Source: Hormiphora californensis
Taxonomy: Eukaryota; Ctenophora; Tentaculata; Cydippida; Pleurobrachiidae
Reading direction: 5' to 3'
Length of the DNA: 64,000 nt
Assembly (NCBI GenBank): GCA_020137815.1
Contig: CM035360.1
Coordinates: 5,181,250-5,245,249, forward strand
Under the pieces are notes generated by a model. That model had not been told where the DNA came from and ran no database searches. It saw only the letters and a program-made list of their open reading frames with translations. Every line of letters begins with the position of its first letter. Positions within the stretch are counted from its first letter, which is position 1. Position numbers and translations under genes: made by a program. Below, piece after piece: positions 1-49,209 of this stretch.

Positions 1-3000
1 TAACTCCAAAGTCTGTCAGAACTATACTACCATCCTCTCCCAGTAGAATATTACTCGCCTGAAAGGATTCAACGTCAGCTAAATCATGGGAGAGAGAGAA
101 CTTTTATCTTGTCACGTTCAGATAATATCAAATATATCTAATAGGTAGGTATTATAGTACATGAACTTAGTTAACCCTTTGACGGCGACAGAGCATATAT
201 GCTACAGTCTATTCTAGGCGGCCTGGAAGTCCTTATGTTTTATCTAGGTGGCCCATATTTTGTCACGAGCTAGTTTTAGGAATTATGAACCTAAAACCAC
301 GTCCAGATCAGCTCAGAAAATCAAGAAAAAAAATTTTATAGCCCCTCTAAGGAGGCTAATTTCGGCCTTTTTTTAAAAACATTTCTCATTTTTTTGTTTT
401 TTGGGGGCACAACTAATCCTTTGAAGGAATAAAAGTGCTCGACATAACCGACCGAATGCAAAAAGCCGCATCAAAAAATATTGAAAATTGAATGAGTTAT
501 TAACGTTTAAGGCGCCGTATCATATATGATACTATCGCCCGTAAGGGAATTCTAGTAACAAATCTAAATTGTACAAGTGTGTGGGTGCTATGGCATAAAT
601 TTATGCTTTCATTTGGTATATAGCTACAAGTTCTACAATCGTGAACGGTTTTTACCAGGAAAAGAACCCAAATTAGAGATTTGTATCATATATGATACTA
701 TCGTCCTAAGGGTAAATTCTCCTAAAACATACATAATTCGGGCTAGAAAAGGAGCTAAGAGACAAATGGGGGCACTAAAATGTGTAGAATCATCGCATTA
801 GTGGGGGTAGAGCACATATTTAGGTCGCTATCTGGATCCCTAATTGAGATAATTGGATAATTAGCTAATTATCTGTCCCGCGTGTGCTAATTATTCGTGA
901 AACTTTGCTCTGGGAAGGAGTTATGAGACAAATGGGGGCACTAAAATGTGTAGAATCATCAAATTAGTGGGGGTAGAGCACATATTTAGGTCGCTATCTG
1001 GATCCATAATTGAGATAATTGGATAATTAGCTAATTAGTTGCCCTGGAGCGCTAATAAATGTGACTAGGCGGAGTATACAAGACAAGTGAGGGCACTAAA
1101 ATGTGTAAAATCATCGCCTTAGCGGGGGTAGAGCACATAGCTGAGTTTCTATTCCCACTCCTAATTGAGATAATTGGATAATTAGCTAATTGACGGTTGC
1201 ACACCGTCCACTTTTCACCAAATCCCGTGGTTTCTAGGTAATCCTGAGCTCTTTTGCTCAATCTAAGGATCTTCTGACAATCCCTAACCCCATTTGTATC
1301 ACCTTTGACTCGTTTTACACAATAGTATAGCACTCGATACAACCATAGACACTGCCTTCAGCTCTTTAGAACCCTCTTGCTCCATCCTAGACCTCTCATA
1401 CATCCAAGATCCAACTACAATCCTATAGAATTTTTATATCCTATTGCTCCTACAACACGTTCAACCTCTAATATACTACAGTTTCCCATATTTATTGTTT
1501 GGACACACGGTTATAGGGGTTTAGGGATATTAGGGACTGTCAGAAGATCCTTAGATTGAGCAAAAGAGCTCAGGATTACCTAGAAACCACGGGATTTGGT
1601 GAAAAGTGGACGGTGTGCAACCGTCAATTAGCTAATTATCCAATTATCTCATTTAGGAGTTGGAATAGAAACTCAGCTATGTGCTCTACCTCCACTAAGG
1701 CGATGATTTTACACATTTTAGTGCCCCTACTTGTCTTGGATACTCCACAAAGTCTCATTTATTAGCGCTCCAGGGCAACTAATTAGCTAATTATCCAATT
1801 ATCTCAATTATGGATCCAGATAGCGACCTAAATATGTGCTCTACCCCCACTAATGTAATGATTCTACACATTTTAGTGCCCCCATTTGTCTCATAACTCC
1901 TTCCCAGAGCAAAGTTTCATGAATAATTAGCACGTGCGGGACAGATAATTAGCTAATTATCCAATTATCTCAATTAGGGATCCAGATAGCGACCTAAATA
2001 TGTGCTCTACCCCCACTAATGTGATGATTCTACACATTTTAGTGCCCCCATTTGTCTGTTAGCTCCTTTTCTAGCCCGAATTATGTATGTTTTAGGAGAA
2101 TTTACCCTTAGGACGATAGTATCATATATGATACAAATCTCTAATTTGGGTTCTTCTCCTGGTAAAAACCGTTCACGATTGTAGAACTTGTAGCTATATA
2201 CCACATGAAAGCATAAAGTTATGCCATAGCACCCACAAACTTGTACAATTTAGATTTGTTACTAGAATTCCCTTACGGGCGATAGTATCATATATGCTAC
2301 AGTGGGCCCAGCAAAAACTACATGTCGGAATTACAAATTTCCTTTTCGAGGCGTTTTGTGTTGATAATATCTACTTATAAACGAAAAATTAGACAATTCT
2401 ATCGAGCCAATCCTTCTCGCCGTCAAAGGGTTAAACCCCACTTGCTACAATAACTCTCAGCGGCTACTACATACAACTTACACCTTTCAACACCACTGCC
2501 AACTACCCACATATATCTAGCTTTAATTTCTAGATAACTCTCTCCTTGACAGTCAATAAATTAACGAACTCTTGATTCTCTAATTCCACCCAAAACGACC
2601 AAAAACTCTGCACACATACCTTGACATCCCGGTGAATGTATTGGTTGCTATGGACGTATTCTAATCCCTTCAAAACCTCCTTTAGAATGGTTGCTATGGT
2701 AACCTCATCCAGAATTCCAGTCGAAGACTTCCCCTCCTGAAGAAGTCAAACAATTAAATCATACAGTGTATGTTGATTAGATGGAGTAGTGTAAAATTTG
2801 ATTTAATATACATATTTCAATAATTTTAATTACATTTTTCACGATGTGTTTGATGACATCTAGGACGGATCCACCACTGTAAAGCTTCATAACAACCCAT
2901 AGCTCGTGTTTCACAACGAACGCAGTGTAAAATTGGGCGATATTCTCGTGATTAAAACGAGACAGGACCTACGGGAGAGAGATTGTCTGAGTGTTCAATT

Positions 3001-3437
3001 TGATTAGAAACTCAATCTTATTCTAGAAACACCCAGAAATAACTACTTTTGCAATTTGATCATTCAAAAGAGTAGATTCAAAGGACGCAGACGAACCTTC
3101 AAGATTGCACGGGAAATAAAATACTTACGTTGACCTCTTTGATGACTTCGTCTATACTAAACTGCGTTTTGTCAAGATCAATCCTCTTTACAGCTACGTT
3201 TTCGTTCTTGGGCTTGCAATACGCGATCTGAAGGAGGAAAATATTATTCAATATTTACCGTTACACATATGCACGTTGATAGAGCTATAGCTTTCTATTT
3301 TCGTAGCGATTAGCGGAAATCGGGATAATTGTTTCCCTGCGAATTCAACTTGAGTTTACCTGCACTGTAGCAGTGCCCCCAGTTCCGATTACGCCTTGGA
3401 GCTCGTAATCGTCCCTTAAGGTAGGCCATGAGTCCAT
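1..3437 (-). CDS. OXSR1: OXSR1/STK39 (SPAK)-like Ser/Thr kinase, N-terminal half
   Basis: Five coding exons are read on the minus strand: 3437-3360, 3227-3129, 2968-2834, 2736-2620 and 58 to beyond the window edge. Exons 1-4 are whole codons (26, 33, 45, 39), so those introns are all phase 0. The product starts [18 protein letters not shown] and has a glycine loop (GTGGTATV), the ATP lysine in VAVKR, the hinge-side [16 protein letters not shown], the catalytic HRDVK, then [10 protein letters not shown] and DFGV. The order and wording match the Ste20 kinases OSR1 and SPAK, which WNK kinases activate to phosphorylate Na-K-Cl cotransporters. The activation loop, C-lobe and the C-terminal RFxV-binding domain lie left of the window. 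The intron at 59-2619 holds a piggyBac-like foldback. OXSR1 and STK39 cannot be told apart from this half. Confidence 0.92.
171..2434. mobile_element. piggyBac-like non-autonomous foldback element
   Basis: The element is flanked on both sides by TTAA (171-174 and 2431-2434). It begins CCCTTTGACGGCGA and ends with the inverse TCGCCGTCAAAGGG. TTAA target duplication with CCCTTTG-type ends is characteristic of the piggyBac superfamily. Inside, two long arms (about 523-1290 and 1535-2302) are inverted copies around a unique centre of about 240 bp. Each arm contains about three copies of a roughly 160-bp subrepeat recognisable by GTGGGGGTAGAGCACATA. No transposase frame is present. It sits in an intron of the kinase gene. 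Confidence 0.85.
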
Positions 3438-4780
3438 GGACACACACCTGACCTAGCGTAACAAACCTAGACGGACGACATTGGCGGTTATTGGAGGGGT
3501 TTGACGCAACTTTTGACTTCAATTTTGTCACGTTACAACAAAGAGAGCGTTAAGTTAATCGAACACAGACATTTACAAATCTTCAAAAAAGCAAAACGGG
3601 GCTTACAAGGCCCAACTTGGTGGTTCAAAGACTAAAAACTAGGAATTTTAAGATTTAAAAAAATTTTTGTTTTTCAGCGGAACTTTTTTCAAACTGAATT
3701 TCAAGCGCGCGGCGCGACAACAAGAGAAACTAAGTTGCGCGCCACAAACAGCATCGCATAATTTAAAATTCCGCGTTCGCAATTTCTTTACTCATAAGAG
3801 AGAAATTTTACGACCAGGCCACAATTTTCCATTTAAATTCCTCATTTCAGAATTGCAGAAATAAATAAATAAAACGAACTGTTTTCAAGAAACGCAAAGA
3901 AGACAATAAATAATGTAAACTTACACAAAAAGATAACAAAAACAAAAACTCACACAGTTTGGGGGATAATATTAATAAATGAACACATGATTTTATTTCA
4001 TTTCTAGTAGTTTTTTCCCTTTCTGATAAGTGTCTATCATCCAGAAAAGGTTAGCAAAACGCTTGTGGGACTGCCTTACCCTTCAAGGCTTGTTAAGTTC
4101 TAACCCTCCCTTTACATTTATAAAGGGGCGCCCGAAACACAGTCTAGCCCTGTCTGGCGCCGCGACCCATCTGAGCGCACTGTCGCGCGCTCAGATTAGG
4201 GATTTGAGAATCAAATGGGGTATGGCGCCGCCATACAGGTCTAGCCAGGCATGGATAATGAGAAAATATTCACGATAATAATAGGATTGGTAGGATATAC
4301 ACTTCTCAGAATACATAATACCATAAATATAAAGTTAAAGCACACACAGACAACAACAACAAACACTCTGCAGTAGGGGCACATCGTATCTACACACCCT
4401 ACACTCACTGCTAGATTTAAACCCTCTGAGGGGCTTCCACACACATAAAGTATCTACTATTACTACGGGTAACTAGGGCTACTTGGTAACTAAGGGTTAC
4501 CTTGGTTACCACACACAAACTAGCAGCATTTAGGTTACTTGGGATACCTATAGCGAGGACACCATAGCAACGGTTGAACACACACAAACCACAACACAAA
4601 CAAACCAACAACACAAACCAACAACAACTCTAGTTTACTCCACCTAAATGTGTTCAATTTGAGGAAAATCATCAAAAAATAAACGGGGGTGTAAATAAAA
4701 CGTATGAAAAAAGAGAACTAAACGTCTTTAGTTGTTCCTACTGCACATAGTGCTAAATAGCAACAAAAAGGCTCCACCAA
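3438..4780. other. Intergenic: kinase promoter side and NPC1 downstream flank
   Basis: This gap lies between the kinase start codon and the NPC1 3' end, both genes being on the minus strand. It has a short GC-rich patch near 3705-3780 and 4150-4200 that could belong to the kinase promoter, and a stretch at 4460-4520 rich in GGTTAC/GTAACC words. No coding exon or RNA gene is recognised. Confidence 0.5.
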
Positions 4781-4786
4781 TTTATT
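4781..4786 (-). terminator. Probable NPC1 poly(A) signal
   Basis: TTTATT on the plus strand is AATAAA on the minus strand, 115 bp after the NPC1 stop codon. Confidence 0.5.
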
Positions 4787-4866
4787 GCACCTAATCATTA
4801 ACTTCCCTAGTCAAAAACCACATGGTATACCAAAAAGATTTGAGCAAAAAAAACACAATTATCCCA

Positions 4867-4895
4867 TTAATTAACTAATTAAGTTAGTTAATTAA
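4867..4895. repeat. AT-rich hairpin in the NPC1 3' UTR
   Basis: TTAATTAACTAA and TTAGTTAATTAA form 12-bp perfect arms around a 5-nt loop, starting five bases past the NPC1 stop codon. It could be an RNA stem in the 3' UTR, or simply low-complexity AT sequence. Confidence 0.45.
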
Positions 4896-4900
4896 ACTAT

Positions 4901-21320
<16,420 letters not shown>

Positions 21321-21739
21321 GCGTCAAATCGATCCTATTGAATATCAAAACAAGATACAACCGAAAGTAAGAGAGGAACAAGACCTAGCACTCAGAATCA
21401 CTAGCAATGAGTCCGTTTGTTCGGTAAATCAAGGTCGTCGTTCATTGGCTCTTTGATATCACCTCATCCAGCGCGCGCGGCTAATTTGCTCCTTCATCAA
21501 AACTGTCATCGTTCCAAGAACGAAATGCCAAAGCCAGATGACAACGCGCAGCGTTTTTGCGCGTTCGTCCAAATGCGCGTACGCCGCGCAACGAAATTTG
21601 TACAGATTTCAAAAAAAAACTCGACCAGAAAAAGATGCAAAAACTTTGTTTTTTCTCAGTTCGACTATCAAAAACAGTTTTGTTAGTGCTCTCACTTCCT
21701 TTGATCTATTCTAGACCACCTCTTTTATAATCCAAGAAT
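21321..21739. promoter_or_regulatory. Divergent NPC1 / GFAT promoter region
   Basis: Only 419 bp separate the NPC1 start codon (-) from the GFAT start codon (+). The centre (about 21470-21600) is CpG-rich with several GCGCG words, while the flanks are AT-rich. This head-to-head arrangement makes a shared bidirectional promoter likely. No TATA box is evident for either gene. Confidence 0.65.
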
Positions 21740-40355
<18,616 letters not shown>

Positions 40356-40473
40356 GAAACTGTACCAGATACTGTATTTGTAGAATAAGGGGACAAGGAC
40401 TGTATCAGATATATGGAACTAATCTCTAGGACTACTTCATCCAGCGGGTTAATATTTTGGAGAATAAGTTTAG

Positions 40474-40479
40474 AATAAA
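40474..40479 (+). terminator. GFAT poly(A) signal
   Basis: AATAAA 119 bp after the GFAT stop codon. Confidence 0.65.
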
Positions 40480-40991
40480 TGTCATTTTTTATTACGAGTG
40501 CAGTGTAAACAGTTGTTGAGACTGAGGGTTTATCATATAATAGTCTAAACATTAAACATTTATTTTTGCCGTATGCTCATTTTCGCATGTTTTTACGCTA
40601 TTGTTACTGTTAAGTTTGTCATGTTTTTGAGTGCATGTGTATGTTGTGTATAAAGATATTATAGGTTTTCTTTTAGATCCAAACAGACGAGAAATTGTTT
40701 CATTTTTCAATTTCGTCTCAAGGTCCGTTGTCACATTTCTCGCTTCAACTAGCAGGACGGTGAGATGAACTCTTAAAAGATCGCGCTAATAATAAAATCA
40801 TCTGCCAACGTGCCAGGGACAACTTAGCAAACTGCAAAGGGTGGTCCGTGGTGGAAGGGCCACCGAAATCCTTGTCAGTGCAGCTCTGAAAAGGACCAAC
40901 CGTCCCTGGATGCTGCGCGCGTGTTAGTGTAAACAGGGCGCGCGAAGTTCACTACAAAATATGCGAGTGGAGTTCGCGCTCCAACTTAAAG

Positions 40992-41206
40992 TCGGATTTT
41001 TTGAAACTGTCACCCCCCTAGAGTTTTCAAATTTCTTTAAATGACCATAAGTCCGGTTCCTGATGAGATAGAGACTTGAAATTTGGAAGTTACGAAGATC
41101 TTGCTAAGTTCTTCCGAACCTCCAAATTTCAAGTCTCTATCTTATCAGGAACCGGAGATATGACAAATTTTTTATTTCAGGGGGGTGACAGTTTCAAAAA
41201 ATCCGA
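40992..41206. mobile_element. 215-bp palindromic MITE
   Basis: Almost the whole segment is self-complementary: outer arms TCGGATTTTTTGAAACTGTC / GACAGTTTCAAAAAATCCGA and inner arms AGATAGAGACTTGAAATTTG / CAAATTTCAAGTCTCTATCT. It lies in the convergent gap between GFAT and the MARVEL gene. A shorter relative may lie at 57961-58031. Confidence 0.75.
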
Positions 41207-41695
41207 GTATACTGTGCCACACACACAGGTGGGCAGGGATAGGCCGAATTATCCGTGTCACGACACTCGGAAAGAGTTTCTCTTTGTCACATAGTGTGTG
41301 TGTAACTTATAAGCAGGATGCTATTAGCACAAGATGTAACAATCTTTCCGTCCGAATTCCAATCAACGAGCAAAACTAACAGATTTTAGGTAAATTTGAG
41401 TATTGGAAATATTTATACAAAATATGATTATGAAAATATATATCCTCATTACGATGTTCAAATCTGGCTAAAAGCGACTGCCTCAACTAACACACTAACT
41501 AAATTAAACAGCTAAAAAGACACTTCCAAACCCGACATGTATTACATTAAATATTAATATTGGAGTATCTCTTTTTGTAAAACAGTTCACGTATGTTTCA
41601 ATTACCTAATTGATATTCCAATAATGCCTAGTAAAAGTATAATATCTCAAACTCACTCTATTAATGGAATCTAAAGGTAAAAACAATAAAACAAG

Positions 41696-41701
41696 TTTAT
41701 T
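41696..41701 (-). terminator. MARVEL gene poly(A) signal
   Basis: TTTATT on the plus strand (AATAAA on minus), 84 bp past the stop codon at 41785. Confidence 0.55.
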
Positions 41702-41784
41702 TGAGGTATCCCAACTCGAAACACTAAGCTAGCTCCAATGACCAATGTTTAATCGAAACACTAGCTCCAAACTCCTTGAAATCC

Positions 41785-43832
<2,048 letters not shown>

Positions 43833-44137
43833 GGCTAAAAGTGGAAACAGGTTTAATCAATTGGATGTAACAATCATATCTGTGTGCTCTTAAAAAGAAC
43901 TGGAATACATGACAGGGTTAGGCTGAATATTTTACACGAAAGTCCCTCAGCCAGTTGAGGACTGCCTCTAAAAAAGCAGGATCTGGTCCAGGCCTCTGAT
44001 TCTGAGACTGGGAGCAAAAACATTGGTATAAAAAAGTAAATGCACCCCTCATACCCTTGGTGACGCAGTCACCCCTACACTAGCCGCGTGGCTAAACGAA
44101 GCCTGTGAAGGGGATATGAATATGAACTTCACAATTT
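43833..44137. promoter_or_regulatory. Upstream flank of the MARVEL gene
   Basis: Presumed promoter region by position only. No TATA box or other motif is evident. Confidence 0.3.
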
Positions 44138-44460
44138 ATAATGAGCAGGGGCGGCTCTGCCATGCGGACGATGCGGACGCGTCCGCATTTTTACTTTGGA
44201 TCACTGAGAGAAAAAGAAAAAATTTAAGGAAAAGGGTCAATTTTTCTCAAAATTTGATGTTTCAAATGAGATTTTTAGTGAAATCCGCGCGCCACACAGG
44301 TTTTTTTGCCGTCGCAGTATTTTTTGATCGGCGCGCTACGTCAAAATAGCCAATGCGGACCATCCGCATTGGGTATTTCGACGGAACGCGCAAGTTAAAA
44401 ATGTTTCAGCCGCATTTTGACCAGAGCGGCTGAAAGCCGCGCACCGCCCCTGATAATGAG
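44138..44460. mobile_element. hAT-type MITE, 8-bp TSD ATAATGAG
   Basis: Element 44146-44452 (307 bp) begins CAGGGGCGG and ends CCGCCCCTG, flanked by ATAATGAG on both sides. Interior has GCGGAC/GTCCGC inverted words. No transposase. Confidence 0.88.
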
Positions 44461-45966
44461 TCAATATAGGAAAATATGCGACTCTTCCGCTCTTACACTA
44501 TACGTATAAAATATATATATCTATAAATATACGCTACAAGGCTGAGGCTAAAAGCACAACAGCAGTCCTAAAGCGGGATGTCATCACCAACTCCCACCCG
44601 GCTAGGCAGAGCTGAGAAGTTTTTACAGATCAACACACTTTCCCTCTACGTAGTACGTTCCCATCAGGAAATGTTTATATTTGTTTCCCTCATATCAGGT
44701 ATACTTAAAATTATTTCAAAATGCATAAAAATCTCAGCCTCTGGACCCTGCTTGCGAGGGCTCTCCCCCCGCCCCCTACGGTCTACGCCCCTGGACTCTG
44801 CTTGTGGGGGTTCATCCCCACATTCTCTGACCGTGGCTACCGCCCCTGGCTCCGGGCACTGGTTCCCTTGAGCCTAAAAACTGGAAAACGGGAAGAAAAA
44901 GCGAATTTTTCAAATTTTTGAATTTTGGGGGGAAATCCCGATTCGCGTTTTTGAAATTAATTAAATAGCGCGCGGCTTAACTCAGCAGCGCTTTAATCGG
45001 ATACGTTTCGCGTGTTACGTTTTGCGCGGAATTTGGCATCGGATAAGCAACCGAATTTATTCCCATTCGTTTTTAACAACTTTTTTGGAAAACTAACAAA
45101 AAATTTGAAAAGCGCTGCCTTATCCCGCGCTGCTATCGGGGGCCAGCAACGTTTGCCAAACAAAAAATTGTTTTCGCTAACTTAAAAAAACCCCAGAAGT
45201 TGTCAAGGGACCAGGACCCATGTACTGCTTGGAGATACTTAGAGCATACTTAGACAACTTTAGCTTCGATCCTGGTCTACACTGCATAACTTGAATTGAA
45301 GAATCATAGCTTAGAGATAAAAATGTATTAAATTGAAGAATCTTGGACTGGTTGCGAATATTTTTCAGCGAGGGAGGCTCTGTGAGGAGCTGGCACATGT
45401 GCTGTTTATAGACGATAAAAATTTTCCCCGACATTACGGAAGCTCAGTGTTTCTCATGACCGTGCCGGTATGGACCATGCCAATGAGTCACTTCTCAAAC
45501 CCGGTGCGAGGGAAGCTTTTCTCATACCATTGCATTGGTCATTGCAGGGTCTTTTGGTTAAGGCAGTGGGAAACTGGAAAGTGTGTACGCACAGTCCATA
45601 ACTAAATATAACTGATAGCTGTATCCCGTGATATCAAATAGCTTTTAATTTTTATTTCATTCTTATTTAAATGTAAAAAATTATTCATTCCTTTCACACC
45701 ACTATAATAATTTAGCCAAGATACCCAAGGACCTGGACCTGCATTGAGTCAACAACCAGAGGAGGATAATTTTCAGATATGGTAAATATTTAAATTGCCT
45801 TGCTCGACCCTGATTCACCATCCCGTGTCCCGGAGGGTTTAAACCTAACAATATTTAGATATATCCTTGTCGTTAGCACCCACATTCTTTAATCTCTTCT
45901 GCACCAAATGTGTCCTAAATCTGAGTAAGTCCTAAATTCTTATCGGGATTATAGAGAATTCGCACA
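44461..45966. other. Repeat-rich stretch with weak coding hints
   Basis: Contains a GC-rich block (44740-44880) and two weak plus-strand coding hints: an ATG frame at 44578 (MSSPTPTRLGRAEKFLQINT) and a possible 60-bp exon near 45720-45780 (TQGPGPALSQQPEEDNFQI between a CAAG acceptor and a GTAAAT donor). They may belong to the tentative gene ending at 48352. Phases could not be closed. Confidence 0.25.
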
Positions 45967-46854
45967 TTAACCCTTTGAGACCGATAGGGTCACCAGTGAC
46001 CCCACGCTAATTATGCATCTAGCGTCTGTCCGAACTAAATCTAAGAAGTTTAAATGGTTTTCCGGGTTAGAATAGACACTTTTTGGCTGTTTTTGGGGTC
46101 ATTTTAAGCTTTGAACATCTTAGTTTACTAGAAATGCCAACTCTAAGCCATAAAAGTTGAAATTTTGGTGTAAAGTTGGCCATATCTCTAAAACGGTATA
46201 AGTAAGCCAATAATGGACCTACAAATCAAAAGAAAACCATAGGTTTTACCCCGGTATGAAGTTTCGTGATGATTTGATCAAATTTACAACGTTCAGAGGG
46301 CAAATAATACCGGGGTCACCAGTGACCCTATCGTCCCCTAACGTTAATATAGAAATTTGGATTTTACGTGCATTTCTAAAGGATTGGCCACCGATAAAGG
46401 TCTAAAACGGCATTTTTCAAACGGGTGCTAGCGACTAACCGACTCCATCAGTGTTATCTATACATCTTAGAGAGTCGCTGAAAATTTTTTTGAGATTCGT
46501 GCTCCTTCATAAAAATTTTCATCTCGGCCAATTTTAAATTCTAAAATCGGCTACAGATGAGATACAGAGGTCCATAGGGTGTGTAAAATGTGCAGAATGG
46601 CCGGGTTTATATAAGTGTTATGAAGAAACATAGGGTCTAAGATGAGCGGTTTTCGAGTTATGAGGCAAAATAGCTACGAAATCTCAATTGTTTGCATTCC
46701 ATTTGAGACCGATAGGGTCACTGGTGACCCCACAGAAACAAAGTTCGTAGAGACGAGTTTTTTGGTTCTGCTTTCAAGTAGGCTTGTTAGGAGTGTCTCC
46801 AGCAATTTTCAGATATTTCTGTCGATGGCGCCACTATCGGTCCCAAAGGGTTAA
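45967..46854. mobile_element. piggyBac-like MITE
   Basis: Flanked by TTAA (45967-45970, 46851-46854). Ends CCCTTTGAGACCGATAG and CTATCGGTCCCAAAGGG are inverse with one mismatch. The palindromic word AGGGTCACCAGTGACCCT recurs inside at 45988, 46313 and 46706 with variants. No transposase (880 bp). Confidence 0.85.
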
Positions 46855-47455
46855 ACAAAATATCCAGCCCATGCTTGTAAGTGATGAAAAATGAGGTTTT
46901 GTGGTGGTAGTGCAACCTGACCTCACCTGATCTACGAGGACCTACTAGGATCTAGAGCCTAACCTCACCTAGAATCAGGCCTTAGATAGTTTCCGTAGTG
47001 TCACTAGCGAGAGTTATCAGAATGGGTGATCTTATCCCCTTCCATAAGTTATAGTGTCACAATATAATAAGGTCAGGATTAATGTCCTCCAAAACTCACC
47101 AAAAATCATTTTTATTAGAAAAAGTTTTGTTGTGCCCCAAATTGCTTAGTTAGGCGTGGCCCGCCATGAAACATACCAAGCTAATATCTCACGATATGAT
47201 AGACAGACGCTGCTACACACAGCAACATATCTCTCTTGAAACTTGATGATGAGTAGAAAATATCAAAGAGGACACTTCCGTGTGTCTACGTGATTCTAGT
47301 TGACACTCCTTTCAGTCACATTCATGTTGTTCTCTTAGTTCTTACTCAACCAATATCAAGTCGATTTTGTATGTTTAGATTTCCCCTGTAATAATAACGA
47401 TATCAATACTGAGTAATTGTAAAAATCAATCCTTCTTTCTTAATTTCTCTCTTTT

Positions 47456-47488
<33 letters not shown>

Positions 47489-48238
47489 TTTCTCTCCCTT
47501 TTCTCTCTATCTGCAGCGTGTGTTTATTTAGCCAGGGTAAAATACCCAGAAAATCACGTCATGTAGATTGTAGATTATATTCCTAATTGATCTGTTGTGG
47601 CTCTACAGACTTCAATTTGTTGTTTTTATATCCGAAAAATAAAGGACATTAAACATATCAAATTCTAAAAGCTTTTATTTTCTCTGATTTGGTTTGTGCA
47701 GACACGCATAAAGCTCTGATTTGTAGATTTCATAAGATGTTGTTTACATTGGGTCTCCTATTTTCTCTTCCATTTCTAGTTCTGTTGCTTACTGCATGCA
47801 GTTGGTAATGAAATTACCCCTCCGCTATGGCTCACAGAGTATGCAATAAAAGGGGTGACTTCGTAACCAATGCATGCAGCGTGTCGATCTGGTACCCATT
47901 TACATGCTTCATGATTTGTTACTCCCAATCTTTCTCCTGGTGTGAGTTGCCTGCCCTCCCCCCCTCCAAACATGACATTGTCGCCTGTCGCACATGTGTT
48001 ATCAGCAGCTTATCATACAGCTTGTATATTGCAGCTAGTCAGGTGACAGCGGGTCTTCTTACATGGAGACCACGTCCTACAGAAGTATATTATCCATAGC
48101 GTATTATCCATAGTCAAAGGATGAAACATTTCACCGCAAAACATGGTACTCAATTACTCAAATAACGATTCCTTCATTGATTGCTTGCTAACACGCCCCT
48201 TCCTGGCCCCCTCCTCTCCTCCCCCCCCCCCCCCTCAG
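46855..48238. other. No certain gene; possible exons near 47.7-47.9 kb
   Basis: A CT-rich run (47459-47488) and AT-rich sequence. Some short open stretches follow acceptor-like sites (47780, 47880) but cannot be joined in phase. Confidence 0.25.
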
Positions 48239-48352
48239 TATCAACCCCCACCCTACCCCTCAGTCCCTGGCCCTCAGTATCAACCCCCTCTCTCCTCTCC
48301 TTGTGTGCTCATATCCTTCACCCATCTCATGGGAAGATGGAGTTTACTTTGA
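48239..48352 (+). CDS. Possible terminal exon with Pro-rich tail
   Basis: After a long C-rich tract ending CTCAG, one frame reads YQPPPYPSVPGPQYQPPLSS and continues to a stop at 48352, with AATAAA about 100 bp on. The PPPY and YQPP motifs resemble cytoplasmic tails of small membrane proteins. All three frames are open over part of it, and no upstream exon was joined, so it is tentative. Confidence 0.3.
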   Translation, partial: YQPPPYPSVPGPQYQPPLSSPCVLISFTHLMGRWSLL

Positions 48353-48450
48353 GTTTTCAGATCACTATAATGAATAGAATTCCTTCATTTTTCGGCTTTC
48401 CTTTGCCACAAAGGTCGAATCATGCAGGAAGGAACTATGTTGGGCTGCAT

Positions 48451-48456
48451 AATAAA
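48451..48456 (+). terminator. AATAAA downstream of the Pro-rich exon
   Basis: Consensus poly(A) signal on the plus strand, 99 bp past the tentative stop codon. Confidence 0.35.
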
Positions 48457-48459
48457 ATA

Positions 48460-49209
48460 CTTTTTAACATTTTCACAAAGTCACGTACTCTAACCCTGGA
48501 ACTACTTAAATAGTCACCATTTGTGATTTTTCATTTCATTTTAGAATTTATATTTTTGCTTTTAGTTTTCAAAAAAGTGAGCGGTAAAGAAGTTAAGATA
48601 GGATGAAGCTATTTTTAGCTGCTAGAGATATATGAATCAGTATAATAAATGTGTATATTTTGGCATTCCACCCATAATCGTGACTAGTGAAGATTCAGTA
48701 AATACTGACATGTGAACATGCCTTGCTGACACAAGATGTATTCCGCCAGCTACTGCCTTTTTCATGGTTCTATTCTTCTTTCTCTCTCCCTTTCTTTCTC
48801 TCCCTCTCTCTCCCTTTCTTTCTCTCTCTCCATCTCACTCTTTTTGGTTTTGAGTTTTGACAAAATGAAATGATTGTTCTTAGTTATTGATTTATCGATT
48901 ATTTGATTTTGCTTGTTATTGCAGATCTTTGCTTGAACTATAAATTATATTAGGACGAGGGACGTACAACTTTTACTTCGGTTTCTTTGATCCTCTATTA
49001 TCAAAGATCCTGATCTATAGCCGAATATCCTGACCTTCAAACATCCCAATCTATAGCTGAACATTGATCTAGCTGAATATATCCCTTCTGGAATCTTCTT
49101 CTCCAAGACTCGTTCAGCTGAAACCTACTAAACAACAGTAAACATTGCAACACGTTTTACCGGATCTGAGTATAATCAACACATCCTAATCAGCTACCAG
49201 TCAGAGGCA
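48460..49209. other. Upstream flank of the Rab gene
   Basis: AT-rich, with a CT-rich stretch at 48780-48840. Probably holds the Rab promoter and 5' UTR; no motif stands out. Confidence 0.3.

Noticed and set aside
3310-3531. 73-codon frame over the kinase first exon
   Set aside because: It is an out-of-frame shadow; the kinase frame begins at 3437.
47776-47973. Cys-containing minus-strand frame
   Set aside because: No splice context or family resemblance; kept only as unassigned sequence.
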